Numbered from the stretch's first letter, positions 48,101-61,700 are shown. The stretch: 64,000 nt of DNA from Climacteris rufus (GCA_013398175.1 VZRZ01004155.1:297992-361991); one strand, 5' to 3'. The notes: generated from the letters alone by a model not told the origin. Program-made: numbers and translations.

Positions 48101-50445
48101 CTAGATGATGGTGCAGGAGCTAAAGGCAGAGCCCCGTTTGTTGGTGCTCTGTGTCGGCACAAGTTTCCCCTTCCCATAGTATCCCGAGAATATCGCCCTC
48201 ACATCAATCTTTTTAGACAGGACAAGCATCCACATACCGTTATCAAAATACAGCAGCTTCCCTCCTCCAATTTCCCCCACTTGCTCCCCTTTGTTCCCTG
48301 CCTTTTCCAGCTTCACAAACTCCAGCAGGTCGAGCCCCGTCTGGACGGCTTCGATGCCGTTGGCGCAGCCCAGGGTGATGTGGGCCCGGCTGCCCCGCGG
48401 GAGGTTGTCCGTGGGCAGGATCTTGTCAGCATCCGCGGGCCAGAGCAGCAGCTGCTGCTCGCTCAGCTCGATGCGAGCCCCGACAGTCTTTGTGGTGATG
48501 AACAGCGCCGAGATGGACAGGGTGAAGCCTTTGCCATAGGAAGCCTTCACAGCCTGGAGGAGAGGGACAGGCACAGGGAACAGCGTCAGTGCCTGCGGGT
48601 GGGGATTCAGGGCGCTGCACCCGGGTCACCATCCCCAGGCTCAGGGATGTGGCTGCTCCTGGCAGCTCTTGCTGTGACATGGTCAAAATACCCAGTGCAA
48701 GGAGGTCAGTGCCTGATCTTCTGTGGATTCGGAGCTGGTAACATCTTTGTCCTTCACACATTCCAATATTTAACAGAACCTTATGTGCTCTGAAATAATC
48801 CATCTGGGGATGTAAATACCTCAGTTCATCATCATTCAGCTCAAGCTGTCAGAGATGATGCTGAAAGTTGGGTGTGACCGGGGAAAATGGGAGTATTTGG
48901 TTTGGAAATAGGAAACGATGACCATCTCCACACTTCTGAGTCTTCTCTTGCACAGACCACATGCCCTTAGTTCCTGTCCCTGTATTTGGCCTCAGCTCAG
49001 AGCACAGCCCATCCCCAACCCACCCCCAGGCTCATGGACACCCGCTGGGGAGGGAAGGGATCCCAGTGCTCACCTCCTGCTGCGCATATTCCTCGGCTCC
49101 AGCTGCTTTTCCAAACTCGGTGTATTTCGTGGTGCAGTGCAGGACCCCAGGTGGCCTCTTCACAAAGTAGCTGGTGAGATCTATTTTTATTTTGGGATCT
49201 TCGATAGCAGAAGGAACTGCAAATGCAGGTGAACGATGTCACTGTCACAAAGGTTCTCCCCCAAATGTCCCACCACGAGCCCCAGTCCCGTCTCAGCTCC
49301 CTTCCCTACCTCAGCCTTCACATCCCATCTCTGACTGCTGGGGAGCACTGGATAGGAAACCAAACCCCTCCCTCCTCCCAGGCTCACTGCAGACAGAGCC
49401 AGAAAACATAAGCTTCTGTGCATCAGTGGCTCGTCTTAAACCTGATGATGTGAGAGTCCCCTAAGGATGGGATTGTTCAGCCTTTCCCATTTCTCTCTCT
49501 TTGTCTTTTTCCCACCCTTTGGAACCAGAGGACACCCAGGACCCCACGTCCTGCTGCTGCCACCTGAGCCCAGCACCCTGTGGGGCCAGAGCTGAACAGA
49601 CTTGGGAAAAATTCTTTGATTTTTAGTTACAAAAGCAACTTTCTCAACTATGAGGACCAGGTTAATAGCTTTAAACAGCTTTTCTTGTTGACAGCTTTAG
49701 AAATTGACTTTAGAAGCTGATCAGACTTGTTAACATCAACAGGTAAAAGCGTGGTAAGACAACATCTATACATACAGTATTTACTCTCCTTTTTGAAGGC
49801 TTTGAGACTCCCAAGCTCATCCAAGAATGCCTGGCCAGCCTTCCTCAGGATTTCCGAACTTCTTTTGCTCAAAAACCACCCAAAATACATGGGGAGGAAT
49901 TCCTTCTCCAAGCTTGGCTTCATCTTCTTCAGCTCTTCCACAGACAGTTTCCATTGGTTCTTGTCCTTCAGCTGGGGACAATCCAAGCGCCACGGGGTTT
50001 TGGGCTCGGCAAAGATGACTTTGTAGCGGTACTTGTCAGCAATGTCAAAGAGCTGCTCCAGCCGCTCCCGCTCGTGGTGGGTGTCATCCAAAACGATGAC
50101 GCTGATCTCCCGTTTGCAATAGTCAACTAGATCCTCATCCACCTTGGAGTACTCTTCGGGAATGGAGCTTCTTATTAACGGGGTAATTTTATAGTGGTCG
50201 ACAGAGATGACCTTGCAGGCGTCTTTGTAGCGGTCGTGGATGGCCTGGGCAAGGGTGGACTTCCCGCTGCCTGGCAGGCCCCGGAGGATGAAAAAGGTTT
50301 TGGATTCTTTGAGTGTGGAGATGGTGTCTTCGTCATCCAGGAATGGGAAGTGCAAACTCTCAGGTCTCTCCTTCGCTGATTGAGTAGACATTTTTCTAAA
50401 TATTTTAGGCAGGAAAGTGTGACTCTTCTTGGAGAAGCCTCTGTT
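48101..50445 (-). CDS. CNP: CNP, 2',3'-cyclic-nucleotide 3'-phosphodiesterase
   Basis: Three exons on the minus strand are 49785-50445, 49074-49216 and 48101-48553 (TAG). They join in phase to 418 residues. The first listed exon enters in frame at NRGFSKKSHTFLPKIF, the mitochondrial-targeting-like N-terminus of the long isoform. Its initiator Met must be on an upstream exon that I could not find; it may lie in the gap at 52210-52465. An internal ATG at 50391-50389 gives the 400-residue short isoform. The N-terminal half carries a P-loop GLPGSGKS (polynucleotide-kinase-like fold). The catalytic 2H-phosphodiesterase domain shows both H-x-T motifs: HCT in the middle exon and HIT in the last. The end CTII is an isoprenylation CaaX box. 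Family role: hydrolysing 2',3'-cyclic nucleotides to 2'-nucleotides, and anchoring membrane and cytoskeleton in myelin-forming glia. It converges on DNAJC7 and lies tandem downstream of ODAD4. Confidence 0.97.
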
Positions 50446-52209
50446 CTGAAATGGAAGGAGAAAACACTTTGCAGGGCAGGAACCCCAGAGACCACGTGGC
50501 CCTGCTGAGACCTTTATTGGGAAGGATGGGGCACAGGAAGCAACTCCCCCGCACTCCCTCACTGGTTCACAACACCTGCTCAGCTGACACCCCCTCCCAC
50601 AACTGCTGGTCCCACAGCAGGGACCTGCATCCCACCCAAGGGCAGAAGGTTCAGCCCCACTCCCTGCTCTGGCCTCGGCAGCTGCGGTCCTGCCCTGCCA
50701 GGAAGGGGCTTCTCAGGCACCACGAGCTGCCACAAAGCCCCAGCCCAAGCAGAGCTCCTTGTGTGGCACATCCAGTCTGAACACTTGAACAAACCCCTGT
50801 GGCTGCCAGGTGCAAGGGCACTGAGCCGTGGAGGAGACCAAAGGGAACTGAAAGTCCCAGCAGGCTGAGAGCTGCCACACTGTTGTCCCCTCCTCTGAAT
50901 GACCGATTCTGTCCCCAGGGAAGAGGCTGTTTCCTAGAGCAGCCCACAAGGATGGTGCTGTCTCTGAGCTGCACTGAGGATCAGCTGCTGAGTGCCTCAC
51001 AGGAGGGAGGGAATTTGGGCTCCTCTGGGAAGAGCAACTGAAATTGCTTCCAGGAAAGCCAAACCCCTCCCAGCAGCTGCTAGGCAGAACTCGAAAGTGA
51101 AACCTCGAGTGCTGGAGGAAACGAAACGCTCGTGTTTGGCAGCAGTGAGCGGGAAATGCCGCTGGGAGCTGGCACAGGCTCTCCCTCCCCTCCTGCCAGC
51201 AGCTCCGGTAAGTGGAATCCCAGATTAATTCCCTGCAAGACCTGGGAAAACACGGGACTGAAAGGAAACAGGGATTTCTTCAGCTGTGCAAGTCCTGAAT
51301 AGTATCAATGGGGCAGTCACTGTTTTTTGGGTCAACAAATGAATTTTCCACCTCCCCAGCTGCTTCTGGGCCAGCCCAGCCTGGGACACACTGGACCTGC
51401 TGGAGCCAAAGACAGGAGTGATGCCCAAGGAGTGAGTTTTGCCTTTGATGCAAAAATTGAGGTTTTACATAAAACATAACTGCTCTGCCTGGGCCAGAAA
51501 AAATGTTGTTTTTTTTCTGTTTGCAGAGTGATGCTGTTCCTTAAAAAAAATACTTTTCAGGTGATGAATTTCCCCATCTCTTTATTCCAGAAGGTGGAGG
51601 TGGGTTTTAATTCCAAATGCCCCGGGAGCAGGAGCAGGACCGCACAGCTCCCTCGGCACTGCCTGCCCTGGGGTCAGCTGCAGCCGCACACCCAGACGGG
51701 GACCCCGAGTGCCCGGGGCAGGTGTGGGGACAAACGGGCCCCCGAGAGCAGCGGGGACCTCCGGGCTCCCCATGACTCCCGTGCTGCCTTCCCCGCCGGC
51801 TCGGGGGCTCACGGTGCTCGCACAGGAGGAATTCGGTGAGTGCCCCGTTTGCCGGGGTCGCACGGCCGGAGCCGGTGCTGCGGTGGCCCCGGGCCGGGCT
51901 GTCCCTGCACCGCGCTGTCCGCGGGCGGGGGCCGGGGCCGCTGTTCTGCCGCGGCAGCTGCTGAGGGGACTGAGGCGCTTTTCAGCCCCGCGAACAAAGG
52001 AACAATCGCGGCCCCCCCGGGCCATTGTTCGCCGCCGGCTCGGGGACAACGGGCGCCTTCACGGCCGGGGCCGGGCGGACAAAGGCCCCGCAGAGCCCGG
52101 GGGAGCGGGGTCCCGCCGGACAATCCCCCATTGAGCCGGCCCGGCCCCCCCGCCGCCCCCACAAAGCTCCCGCTTGTCTCCGGCTCCCCACGGAACGGGG
52201 GCTCGCCTG
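50446..52209 (-). other. CNP: CNP 5' intron and upstream CpG-rich region
   Basis: No coding exon was identified. From about 51,600 rightwards CpG density rises into a CpG island that runs into the gap. The first CNP exon and promoter are expected in or beside the gap. Confidence 0.45.
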
Positions 52210-52465
52210 NNNNNNNNNNNNNNNNNNNNNNNNNNNNNNNNNNNNNNNNNNNNNNNNNNNNNNNNNNNNNNNNNNNNNNNNNNNNNNNNNNNNNNNNNNN
52301 NNNNNNNNNNNNNNNNNNNNNNNNNNNNNNNNNNNNNNNNNNNNNNNNNNNNNNNNNNNNNNNNNNNNNNNNNNNNNNNNNNNNNNNNNNNNNNNNNNNN
52401 NNNNNNNNNNNNNNNNNNNNNNNNNNNNNNNNNNNNNNNNNNNNNNNNNNNNNNNNNNNNNNNNN
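52210..52465. other. Assembly gap inside a CpG island
   Basis: The gap is 256 N, flanked on both sides by very CpG-dense sequence. It probably hides the CNP transcription start. Confidence 0.9.
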
Positions 52466-52683
52466 CCCTCCCCGGGGCGGCGGGGGGGGTCTGGGGCTCG
52501 GCCCCGCTCCCCGCCGCGGAGGAGCCGCTCCCGAGGATGCTGCCGGGACTGTCCGGTGCCGCGGCCGTGCCCGGGCCGGGAGAGGGGGTGCGGGGAGCGG
52601 GGAGGCAGCGCTCTGAGTACGGCGGAGGCTCAGACCAGCTCGGGACACACCACTCCAGTGCTGGGTATGGTTCTTGTTCATTA

Positions 52684-52689
52684 TTTATT
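52684..52689 (-). terminator. ODAD4: ODAD4 poly(A) signal
   Basis: TTTATT on the + strand reads AATAAA on the minus strand, only about 20 bp past the ODAD4 stop codon. This implies a very short 3' UTR. Confidence 0.6.
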
Positions 52690-52708
52690 TCATCTTCCCG
52701 CCTCGGCT

Positions 52709-55700
52709 CTACTTTTCCCCGTTGCTCTCCTTTTCGCCATTGCTCTCCTTTTCCCTATTGCTCTCCTTTTCCCCCTTGCCCTCCTTTTCCTTATTGCTCT
52801 TCCTTCCCACATTGCTCTCTTTTCCCCCGTTGCCCTCCTTTATTTCCTCGTCCGTTTCCCCCTCTTTCCCTTTCCCATCTGCTTCTGTATCGTTTCCGGC
52901 TTCCTCTTTTGGCTTTTCGTCTTGATTCCCCATGCGTTGTTCCCCTTCCTCTCCCTCTGTCTCCTTCTCAGTGACGATTTCTATGTTTTCACTGCTGGTG
53001 GGAAGATCTGGGAAGGAAAAAAGAAACTTAAGCCAAGTCCCAGCACTCAACAGCCGGGCACAAGAAAGTCCCCCTGGCCCCTTACCCTCCCCAGGAATCT
53101 CTCACTCCCGTCTCGGTCCCGGGACGGCAGGTGCTGGGCTGCACGGCCCGCGGGGAGCAGCCCCGGGAGCTGCGGGCACAGCGCTCTGCCAGGACCCCCC
53201 AGCGAACCCCAAGAGCCGCGGGGCAGGGCCGGGGTGTCGGTGACACCGGGCCGGGCTGCCGGGCACGCTCAGGGAGCGCTGCCATCTCCCGCTCCGAGCT
53301 GGGCACAGCCGGACCTGGGAGTGCAGCCGGAGCAATGCTGCACTTGCACCAAGATTTTAATTCAATACTTGCAAGGAAATGGGAGCTGTGGGAATTCTAA
53401 GGTGCTGCTGATGTGCTCCGGAACAGGAAAGTGGGGTTTTTTCCATTTCTGGGTGCAGAGGTGTGAACAACAAGTACCTTTCTGTGAGGGAACCATCGTT
53501 TCTTTGCGTCTCTTTTTCAGCTCCTCAATGAAGCTTTTGCTCACATTATCCAAGGCCTGAAAGGGATGTGGTTCTTAATAAAAGCCCCAGAAATGCAGCT
53601 ACATACCCAACCTTTTCCTGTTTTCTTTTGCTCTCTGCTATCATTACCAGGTCCTTTCCTACTGTAAAACTCTGCATTTCTACGGCATTACTGCCTGGAG
53701 CCTCCCAGCTGGGATTACAGCTACTCACAGATGCTGCCCAGAGCTCCTCCTCCCCACAGCAGCCCCCTTACTGCAATGATGCTGTTCTGAGCAGCTTCAT
53801 TGGCCACGAGCTTCGCCTTCTCCAGGGCCCTTTCAAAGTTCATGATTGCAGACCGGTAATCCTTTAATTTCACTGGAACAGACAAGGATATCAGCAGGTT
53901 TAGGCCAGGATCAGGACAACAGAAAGAGTGAATCAAGCCAGTCTTGATCTGAGCATTTGCTTTGGCTGTTAAATCCCAGAGATGTTTTCAGACCAGCTTG
54001 AGAGCAAAACCTGTGCCCACACCTTTACCTTGTGCCTGTGCCACCAGCACTGTGGCATGGAGCTGCCACTCCACATCTGCATCTTCATCTGCTGCCTGCA
54101 GGGACTTCTGGCCATAATCTTGGGCTGCTTCAGCTTTATCCAGCTCGAGGTAGCAGTGGCCAATTTCATGGAACAGCCAGGCCTTCTCCAGGCTGGATTC
54201 AGCCATTGGAATCTTCTGCTCCCAGCTTCAAGCAGAGTGAGACAGACATACATTGACCAGCTCTCACTGGGTACAGTTACGACAGTAAGGTAACAAAGGG
54301 TTCAGGTGGGACAATTCCCCCAGCCCCTGCTGCAGTGAGAACACACAACAAGAGCCACAACCTGGCCACTCCAGGCCCCCAGTGCCTCTCCTGCTGGGCT
54401 GTACATACGTGTGGATGGCCTGCTGGAACCTGCCCATCCGGGCGTACACGTGGCCGATGTTGTCCAGGGCCCGGGAGGCGGCGTCCGGCCGAGCGCTGCG
54501 GGGAGGCAGAAGGACTGAGGCACTCACACCGTCCTGTTCCTCACTCAGCCTGGGCTTCCTCACCCTCACGCTCCCTTTGGTGCTCCCCATGCCCTCAGGG
54601 AAGCATTGGGAAGTAAAGGGCCCAGGTCAGACTGAAAGTAATGAAATCAAGGTTGGTTTTTTATTTTATCTACAGCTATGGCAGCTGACCCCATGAGACA
54701 CAGGGAAAACGGTTTAGCTCTGCCTCTGATTGTTATTAATCAATAACATAATCAATGTAATTATTTTTTGTGCAAATCTGGTGGTCATTGGGAAAGTCTT
54801 TTCTTTGCCTCAGTTTCCCTCTGGGTCCCTGACACTCATGGATCATTTTTGTCTTCCAAAGCAAAGACCCAAAAACGTGTCTGCAGGCTCCTGGCACCAG
54901 CCCTGATCCTGCTTGGACTGAGCTTTGCTCCATGCTACAGGCAGCTCCTTCTGTAATAACGGAGCCTGTGGGTTTTAATTATCCTCATTCTCATCTTGGA
55001 AGCAGCTTTGCCTGCCCTTACCTTAGAGATGGAAAAGCCTATGAGAGGAGCGGATAAATGCGATGGGAGTCATGGAATCACAGAGCGGTTTGGGTGGGAA
55101 GGGACCCTTAGGATCATCCACTCCCAGCCCCCGTCACGGGGTCATTAACGCGAGTAATTAACGAGTCATTAGCGGCGTCTCCAGCCGCAGCCGCCAGAGG
55201 GCGCGGCCCGCCCGTCACCGCCGCCTTTGGGTCCTTAAAGGCAACTTGGCCTTAAAAAGGTCCGAAACCAGGGATCTCCTCTGGCTCTCTCCTGCTGATT
55301 CCTGCCTTTATCTGCCTTTATCCCCTGGAGCGGCATCACCAGCAGAGAGGCAGCCTTTTCCTAAACTAACATTCATTTCCAAAGGGATTTTTGAAAATGA
55401 GAAACAACCACTCAGTGACACTTTGAAAGCCCAGTGCACTACAGACAAAAACAAATCCCAAATCACTTCAATTCAAGCCACTATTCCATGTTTTCTGCTA
55501 TACTTTGCAAACTCTTGATAAATCCAAGACTACATTTTACTCCCCTGTGGTTCAGCTGGAAGAGCCATGGGATGTGTCTGGTGCAGATAGGTAAGTGCAC
55601 CTAGGAGAGACCTTTCTTTCAAGCCAAGCTTAATGGTCTGTATGGAAAGGGGTTTAAGACAAAATGTAGCAGAAAACTGGTGCAATTTAGAGTCTGATCT

Positions 55701-58700
55701 TCCTGAGAAGGAGATGCCTGCTCAAGGCTCAAATGCTGAGACTGGGACTTGTGTTCTTTTGCTTTGCTTCAGTAGAGGTTTCAATGTCCCTGTCCTGTGG
55801 GTCCTTAAAAATCTGCTTCATGGTCCTTATTTTTGAAATAGTGAAGATAAAAAGTCACCAGAGACACTGATACTTGGGCAGAGCTGAATGTGTAGCCCTG
55901 TTAAATCCCCAGGTGAGAATTACATTACCTAATGCTAAAACACCTCCACAGAGGTACTTCCCCCTTTCCCCACCCACGTGAACTTCCCAGCACTTACTTG
56001 TGCCTGGCACAATCCAGATCCATCTTATGGCTGTGCAGAGCTGCCTCCATCTGTCCCATCTCCAACTGCGCATTCCCGATGCAGCTGTGGAGGTTCCCAA
56101 TCAGTTCCTTCTTGTTGGGAACTTCATCCTCTGCCCACCCTTGTATCTTTCTCAGCAAACGCTCAGCTTTCCTGCAGCTTTCCTCAGCAGAGCCTCTGGC
56201 CAGCGCTGGGGACAGGGAGCAGAGTTTGACACTGGGGTGTGCCACAGAGACATTGAGAAGTTGTGAACTCCCCATCCCTGGGAGTGTTCCAGGCCAGGCT
56301 GGATGGGGCTTGGAGCAACCTGGTCTAGTGGAAGGTGTCCCTGCCCATGGCAGGGGATGAACTTCAAGGTCCCTTCCAACCCAAACCATCTTGGGATTCT
56401 GTGATATTGGGGAAGTGAGCCCTGGTGCAGTGGATAACCCTCAGACAAAGCTTGGGAATGGTTAGAGCTCCCCCAGGCAGGAACCTACACAACTCAATGT
56501 CCTCCATGTTCTTTGCAATGGATCTGGCAATGTCAGCTGGTTTCTGTTTGCTGTGCTGGAGCCAGCCCTGCTGCCGGAGCCTGCGCTCGTACAGCCGGGC
56601 GTAGATCGGCTTCTGCTGCTGCCAGAAGTCCCGACGGTGGTTCAGGTAGGAGATGCCATCCAAAACCAGGTCCACCACTTTGATCCCCTGCCTTGTGCTG
56701 CTCTGCATCAAGTCTGGAAATAAGATAAGGTAGAAGCCAGGTGAGTATCAACAGACCTGCAAGGAAAATTGGAGGAGAGTCAGGATTTCAGGAGGCCAGT
56801 CTCGGGTAGCATGGCACATTTCATTCCAATCTCTGAATGTCTCAAAATGGATTCTGTAATTAGTGCTGGAATATATCATAGAATCACAGAATCCCAGTAT
56901 GGTTTAGATTGGAAGGGACCTCAGAGCTCATCCAGTTCCATCCCCTGGATTCCACCTCTCATGGGCAGGGACACCTTCCACTATCCCAGGCTGCTCCAAG
57001 TCCTGTCCAGCCTGGCTTTGGACACTTCCAGGGATGGAGCAGCCACAGCTTCTCTGGGTAACCTGTGCCAGGGCCTCAGCTCAGTGAGGAATTGATTTGG
57101 AATGTTGTTCTGCTCTGACAGAGACAGAACTGGAAATGAAAGTGTCCTGTGCTCCTCAGAGCTGAGGTGATGGGGGAGTTACAGAAAACTCTGTTCCCTG
57201 TCCTGTGTGGTTCAGTGAGCTGAGCTGGTGTTCCCAGCCCCACATCTGCTGCCTTCCCTGCTGGGCCAAGAAGGGGCCCAGTAAGTGGGGCCAGCTGTGC
57301 TGAGCAGCTGTCCTCTGGGACAGAACATCTGTAAGGCACATCTGTATTGACAGGGCACTTTGAACAGTGCTGTGGATCAGGTTGGCAGATGGAAACAGCG
57401 AGGGCTTTTACCTGCCTGGAAACTAGGCTGCCCACATGTATAATTAATGCTGGCAATACTGTAAAACCTGTGAGCAGACCAAGTCTTAATCACTTCTCTG
57501 TTTCTGGGTGAAAGATTCCCTAGAAATATGACTAAAGGAAAATCATCTTTGTGCCCTTTTCTAAAATAAGATACTTCTCCAATTCCTGCATCTTGGTCTT
57601 AGCAGCATTTATTACAAACCCACAGAGGAGTCACAGCCCTGTGAGCAGACCCCTGCCTGTGTCCCCACCACTGCAAGCACCATGTGCTATGTGAGCTCTG
57701 GTACAAATAAGGAAGAGTCACAGGGACAGAAAAGAAGAAGAGGAATAAAGAAGAGTAAAAAAAAAAAGGATGAAAGAATAATAGAATAATAGAATCTGCT
57801 GAGAAGGAACATTTAGTTAAACACAACAGAGAAACACCTTCATCCTTGAGCAACTTCTCCAGGTAGGCCTTGTCAGCATAAAGCTCTCCCAGAAGCTGTC
57901 GCTCTGTTTTTGGATTCTGCTTCCTTGTCTTTTTTCGATCCTTAATTGGTTTGTTCTGGTTGGCTTTGCTGCTCTGCAGTGAGAAAAAAAGCGAAGGGAG
58001 TTGGGGGAGATCAGTGGAGAACACTGGGATGAGCAGAATTCTGTTTACACACCATATAAGCCATTTTATTTTTTAAATAAAAGCAGAAAGTCAGGGTCTC
58101 ATCAGCTGCTTTGGCCATGAGCAACTGAAGTTCTGCAGTCAACTGTACTTTCTGAGGAATCAGGGTGATGCAGAACAGGCAACAACAAGTTCCAGCCTCT
58201 CAGAGGAACAAGACTACTGCAATAGAGCACCCCAAAAGTGAAGCAATCAAGAAAGTGTCCATTATCAGAACTGTGACCCTTAAACATCAGGTAAACCCAA
58301 AGTCAATAGTGGAGCTCACTGTACCCTCCTCGACCTCTGGGCTGTTACTCATTAGCCTCAGATGGGTGACTGGCAACACCCCCAGAAATGGGCTGGAGGA
58401 GGAATTCCAGACTGGGTTTTGTTCCTCCACTGTGGCTCTTTCTGCCCTCCTGCCTTCCCCCTAAATTCTGGGTGGCTTGAGGCAGACCTGCATTAGAAGG
58501 TGGTGACAAACACTCTCATGACAGGTCAGAGTGTTTTAATGCTCAGGAGGCTGTTCAGCAGACCCACTGCTGCCACAGCCGTGTCCCTGCAGGGACTGTC
58601 ACCCCTCTCATGCCCATTTCAAGCAGTCTTAGCCTTACAACAGCTCCAGAAGCTTCTTCAGCAAGAGCCCTGGCTGTACCTCTGCCTGCCTGCTCACGAA

Positions 58701-61700
58701 GCACAGCTCCTCCGTGCTCTCCAGCTTCACAGAGGATGGATCTGCAGACAGAGGAATCCGTGTCAGTGCTTCACAACAGCCATGCAGGGTGTTGTCAGTG
58801 AAATGCCCATAAAGGTGCCATGCCCAAAACATTCAGTTTGAACCAAAGCTTTTCTAATTCTTTCCCATGGAATAGGGGGTGTTGGTGTTGGAGCAGGGGA
58901 TGCAACTCATCCACTAGCTCCTCTTGGGATTTTAATTCCTATTTCACACAGCACCAGGGGCTCCTGTTGCAATATTAATACAGACAGGGTACATCCTGCA
59001 GGGAAACTGAAGAAGCAGAAGGATGGAGGTTCTTCTGGGGGATCACAGCTGGAGCATAAAATGCAGGGAACGCTCCTGCAATCCAGAGAATTATTTTAAA
59101 GGTTTGTGCACTGATTAGGGCAAAGCACTTGTGTTTTCACAGACCCCCAGTTCCAATGTCTGTCTGCCCCCTGGGAGGGGAGGGTGAGGAACAGCTCTTT
59201 GTTTAGTCCAAGGGAAGGACAGAGCTTCCAAGGCCCTGCAGGATTCCCTTTGGCACAGCCAGGGGGCCCAGATCAGTGCCACAAACATAGGTGGGTCACA
59301 GGAGCAGGTGTTCCCCATCCTTCCAGGTAAAGCAGTTTGGGAATGTGCCCTGTCAATGTGTGTGCATTTCCCAACTATTCAAACATCCAGATCCATGCTG
59401 ACGTGTTTCCATGCTTCCCTCCATCTCAGAGCTATTGACTGATTTAAAATAAGAGTTTTCTAGTTTTTTAATCCATTCCTGTGCCAGCAACCCAAGGGCT
59501 TGAGGGTGGTTAGAGCTCTTGGTTCACCATATCAAGCTGTGAAGATTTCAGCTGGGAGCTGTGACAGTATCTGAGCATTGTGCTAAGCTCAGGAAGCAGC
59601 AGGAATGGAGCAGCAAGCCAGATCTGGAAACCTTCCCTGTTTTTTAAACAACTATCCCTTCTGAAAGCGCTGCAGGCTCTGGTGCCACTGGCACGTGTTA
59701 ATCCCTGGCACTGGGGGAGGGCTGAATTTTGAAATTTCGGGAGAGGGAGGCCCTGGCCTATCTGGGGATCTGTGCAGGGTGTGAGCTGGGCAGGGATGGG
59801 CTCTGGGATTCACCAGAGTAGCTCCAACCCGCCGGGCAGGTTTGGCAGCCCCAGCTGAGCCGAGCACGAGTGCTCCACGCACATGGCAGAGGTGGCAGCC
59901 CCAGCAAGGTGAGTCTGTGCCCACACTGGGGCACGTCCTGTCCACGCCTGCTGGCAGGGCTGAGAGAAAAACAGGGAAAAAGAAAAACTTTTCCATTTGT
60001 TTTGAACCCCACGAGGTCCTTGGCCTTTCCTGTCTCTACAGGACCCGCTCTGTGATGTGAGCCAGGACTGATGAAAGCTGAGCTCATAACAAGAGTCAAC
60101 AATTTCACTGCTCTTGTGCAATGAAAATTGGAAGAGAGTCAGGATTTCAGGAGGCCAGTCTCAGGTAGCATGGCTCATTTCATTCCAAACTTTGAAGGCA
60201 GGGATAAAGGTCTCAAAATGGATTCTGTAATTAGTGCTGGAGATAGATCATAGAATCACAGAATCCCAGTATGGTTTAGATTGGAACAGACCTCAGAGCT
60301 CATCCAGTTCCATCCGCTGGAATTCCACCTCTCATGGGCAGGGACACCTTCCACTATCCCAGGCTGCTCCAAGTCCTGTCCAGCCTGGCTTTGGACACTT
60401 CCAGGGATGGGGCAGCCACAGCTTCTCTGGGCACCCTGTGCCAGGGCCTCAGTACCCTCAGAGGGAAGAATTTACTCCCAGTATCCCATCTAACCCTGCC
60501 CTCTGGCAGTGGGAAGCCACTGCCCCTTGTCCTGGCACTCCAGGCCCTTGTAAATAGTGTCTCCAACTTCCTTGTCAGGTCCCCTCATGTACTGGGAGGC
60601 CACAACCAGGTCACTGATGAGATGAGCTGCTCTGGTCTGTATTCCCTGGAATGTTTCCGTGATGAGTTTGGAAATCTGAGTGTCAGGATTTACCTACAGA
60701 ACTAAAGGGATCAGACACTGTGTATGAAAGGGCATTCAGGGGAGAAAGAAAAAAAGAAAGAGCCAGCAGGGTTGGGCTCTTTGTGGTGCTTCCTGGTGCT
60801 TCTGGATTGATCTGCCACAAATAACATGGACACAGGAGCAGAGAGACTCCGGTGTGGGGTCCTTGGGTCACTTGCAGAGCTGATTTGCCATCAGCTGTGC
60901 CCTGAACAGCAGCATCCGAACTCATGGGGGCCAGAAAGTCACACTTCTTACTCCCAATGCAGTTGATAATGGCCTCCTCGGCCTTGTTGATGCCCAGCTG
61001 GAACTTGTGCAGATCTGGGCGGAGCCTTCGGCCCCGGTGGTAAAACACCAGAGCAAACTCAAAGTCCCCCATGGTGTACAGTGTCTCTGCTTTTTGGTAA
61101 AGCCCCTAAAACGACATTTGGGAAAAGAAATCATTAAAATGAGGGAAAACTTTCATGGATCTCAAGTAACTCCTGGCAGGAGAAGCGAGAACCCAGGGCT
61201 GTAACAACTTGCAGACAGTAAACCCCAAACCTGGAGATGCCTGAGCACCTCCACAGCTCAGAGAGCAACAGAAATCTCAGCAGTGTTTGCAGTGAGCCCC
61301 TCCCTCACAGCTCTGCCTCAGACCCCGCAGGGTCTCACAGATCCAGGCCACCCCTTGGCCACCATCCTCCTACCCCTTCAGCTGGTTACCTCGGAGAACG
61401 TTTTGTCATGTTGGAGCGAGGCTTCAGCATCTTTCAAGGAGTTTTCTGTATCTCCAAGTTTCAGGAAACACTTGGAGCGGGTGACAAGGCAGTGCTTGTC
61501 TCCTGCCCTCAGCTTCAGCGCCTGGAACCACAGACATGGACACGTCACCAGTGCTGGACATGTCACCAGGGATGGACATGGACATGTCACCAGTGCTGGA
61601 CATGTCACCAGGGATGGACATGGACACGTCACCAGTGCTGGACATGTCACCAGGGATGGACATGGACGTGTCACCAGGGATGGACATGGACACGTCACCA

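Noticed and set aside
51809..53560. Long frames across the gap at 52210-52465
   Set aside because: Artefact of N bases. The flanks are CpG island and the real ODAD4 last exon on the minus strand.
60905..60935. Alternative ODAD4 exon 3 donor (GGGAGTAAGA, near 60945)
   Set aside because: It would leave one extra base and break phase with exon 4, whereas the GTGACC donor after 60872 keeps the frame.
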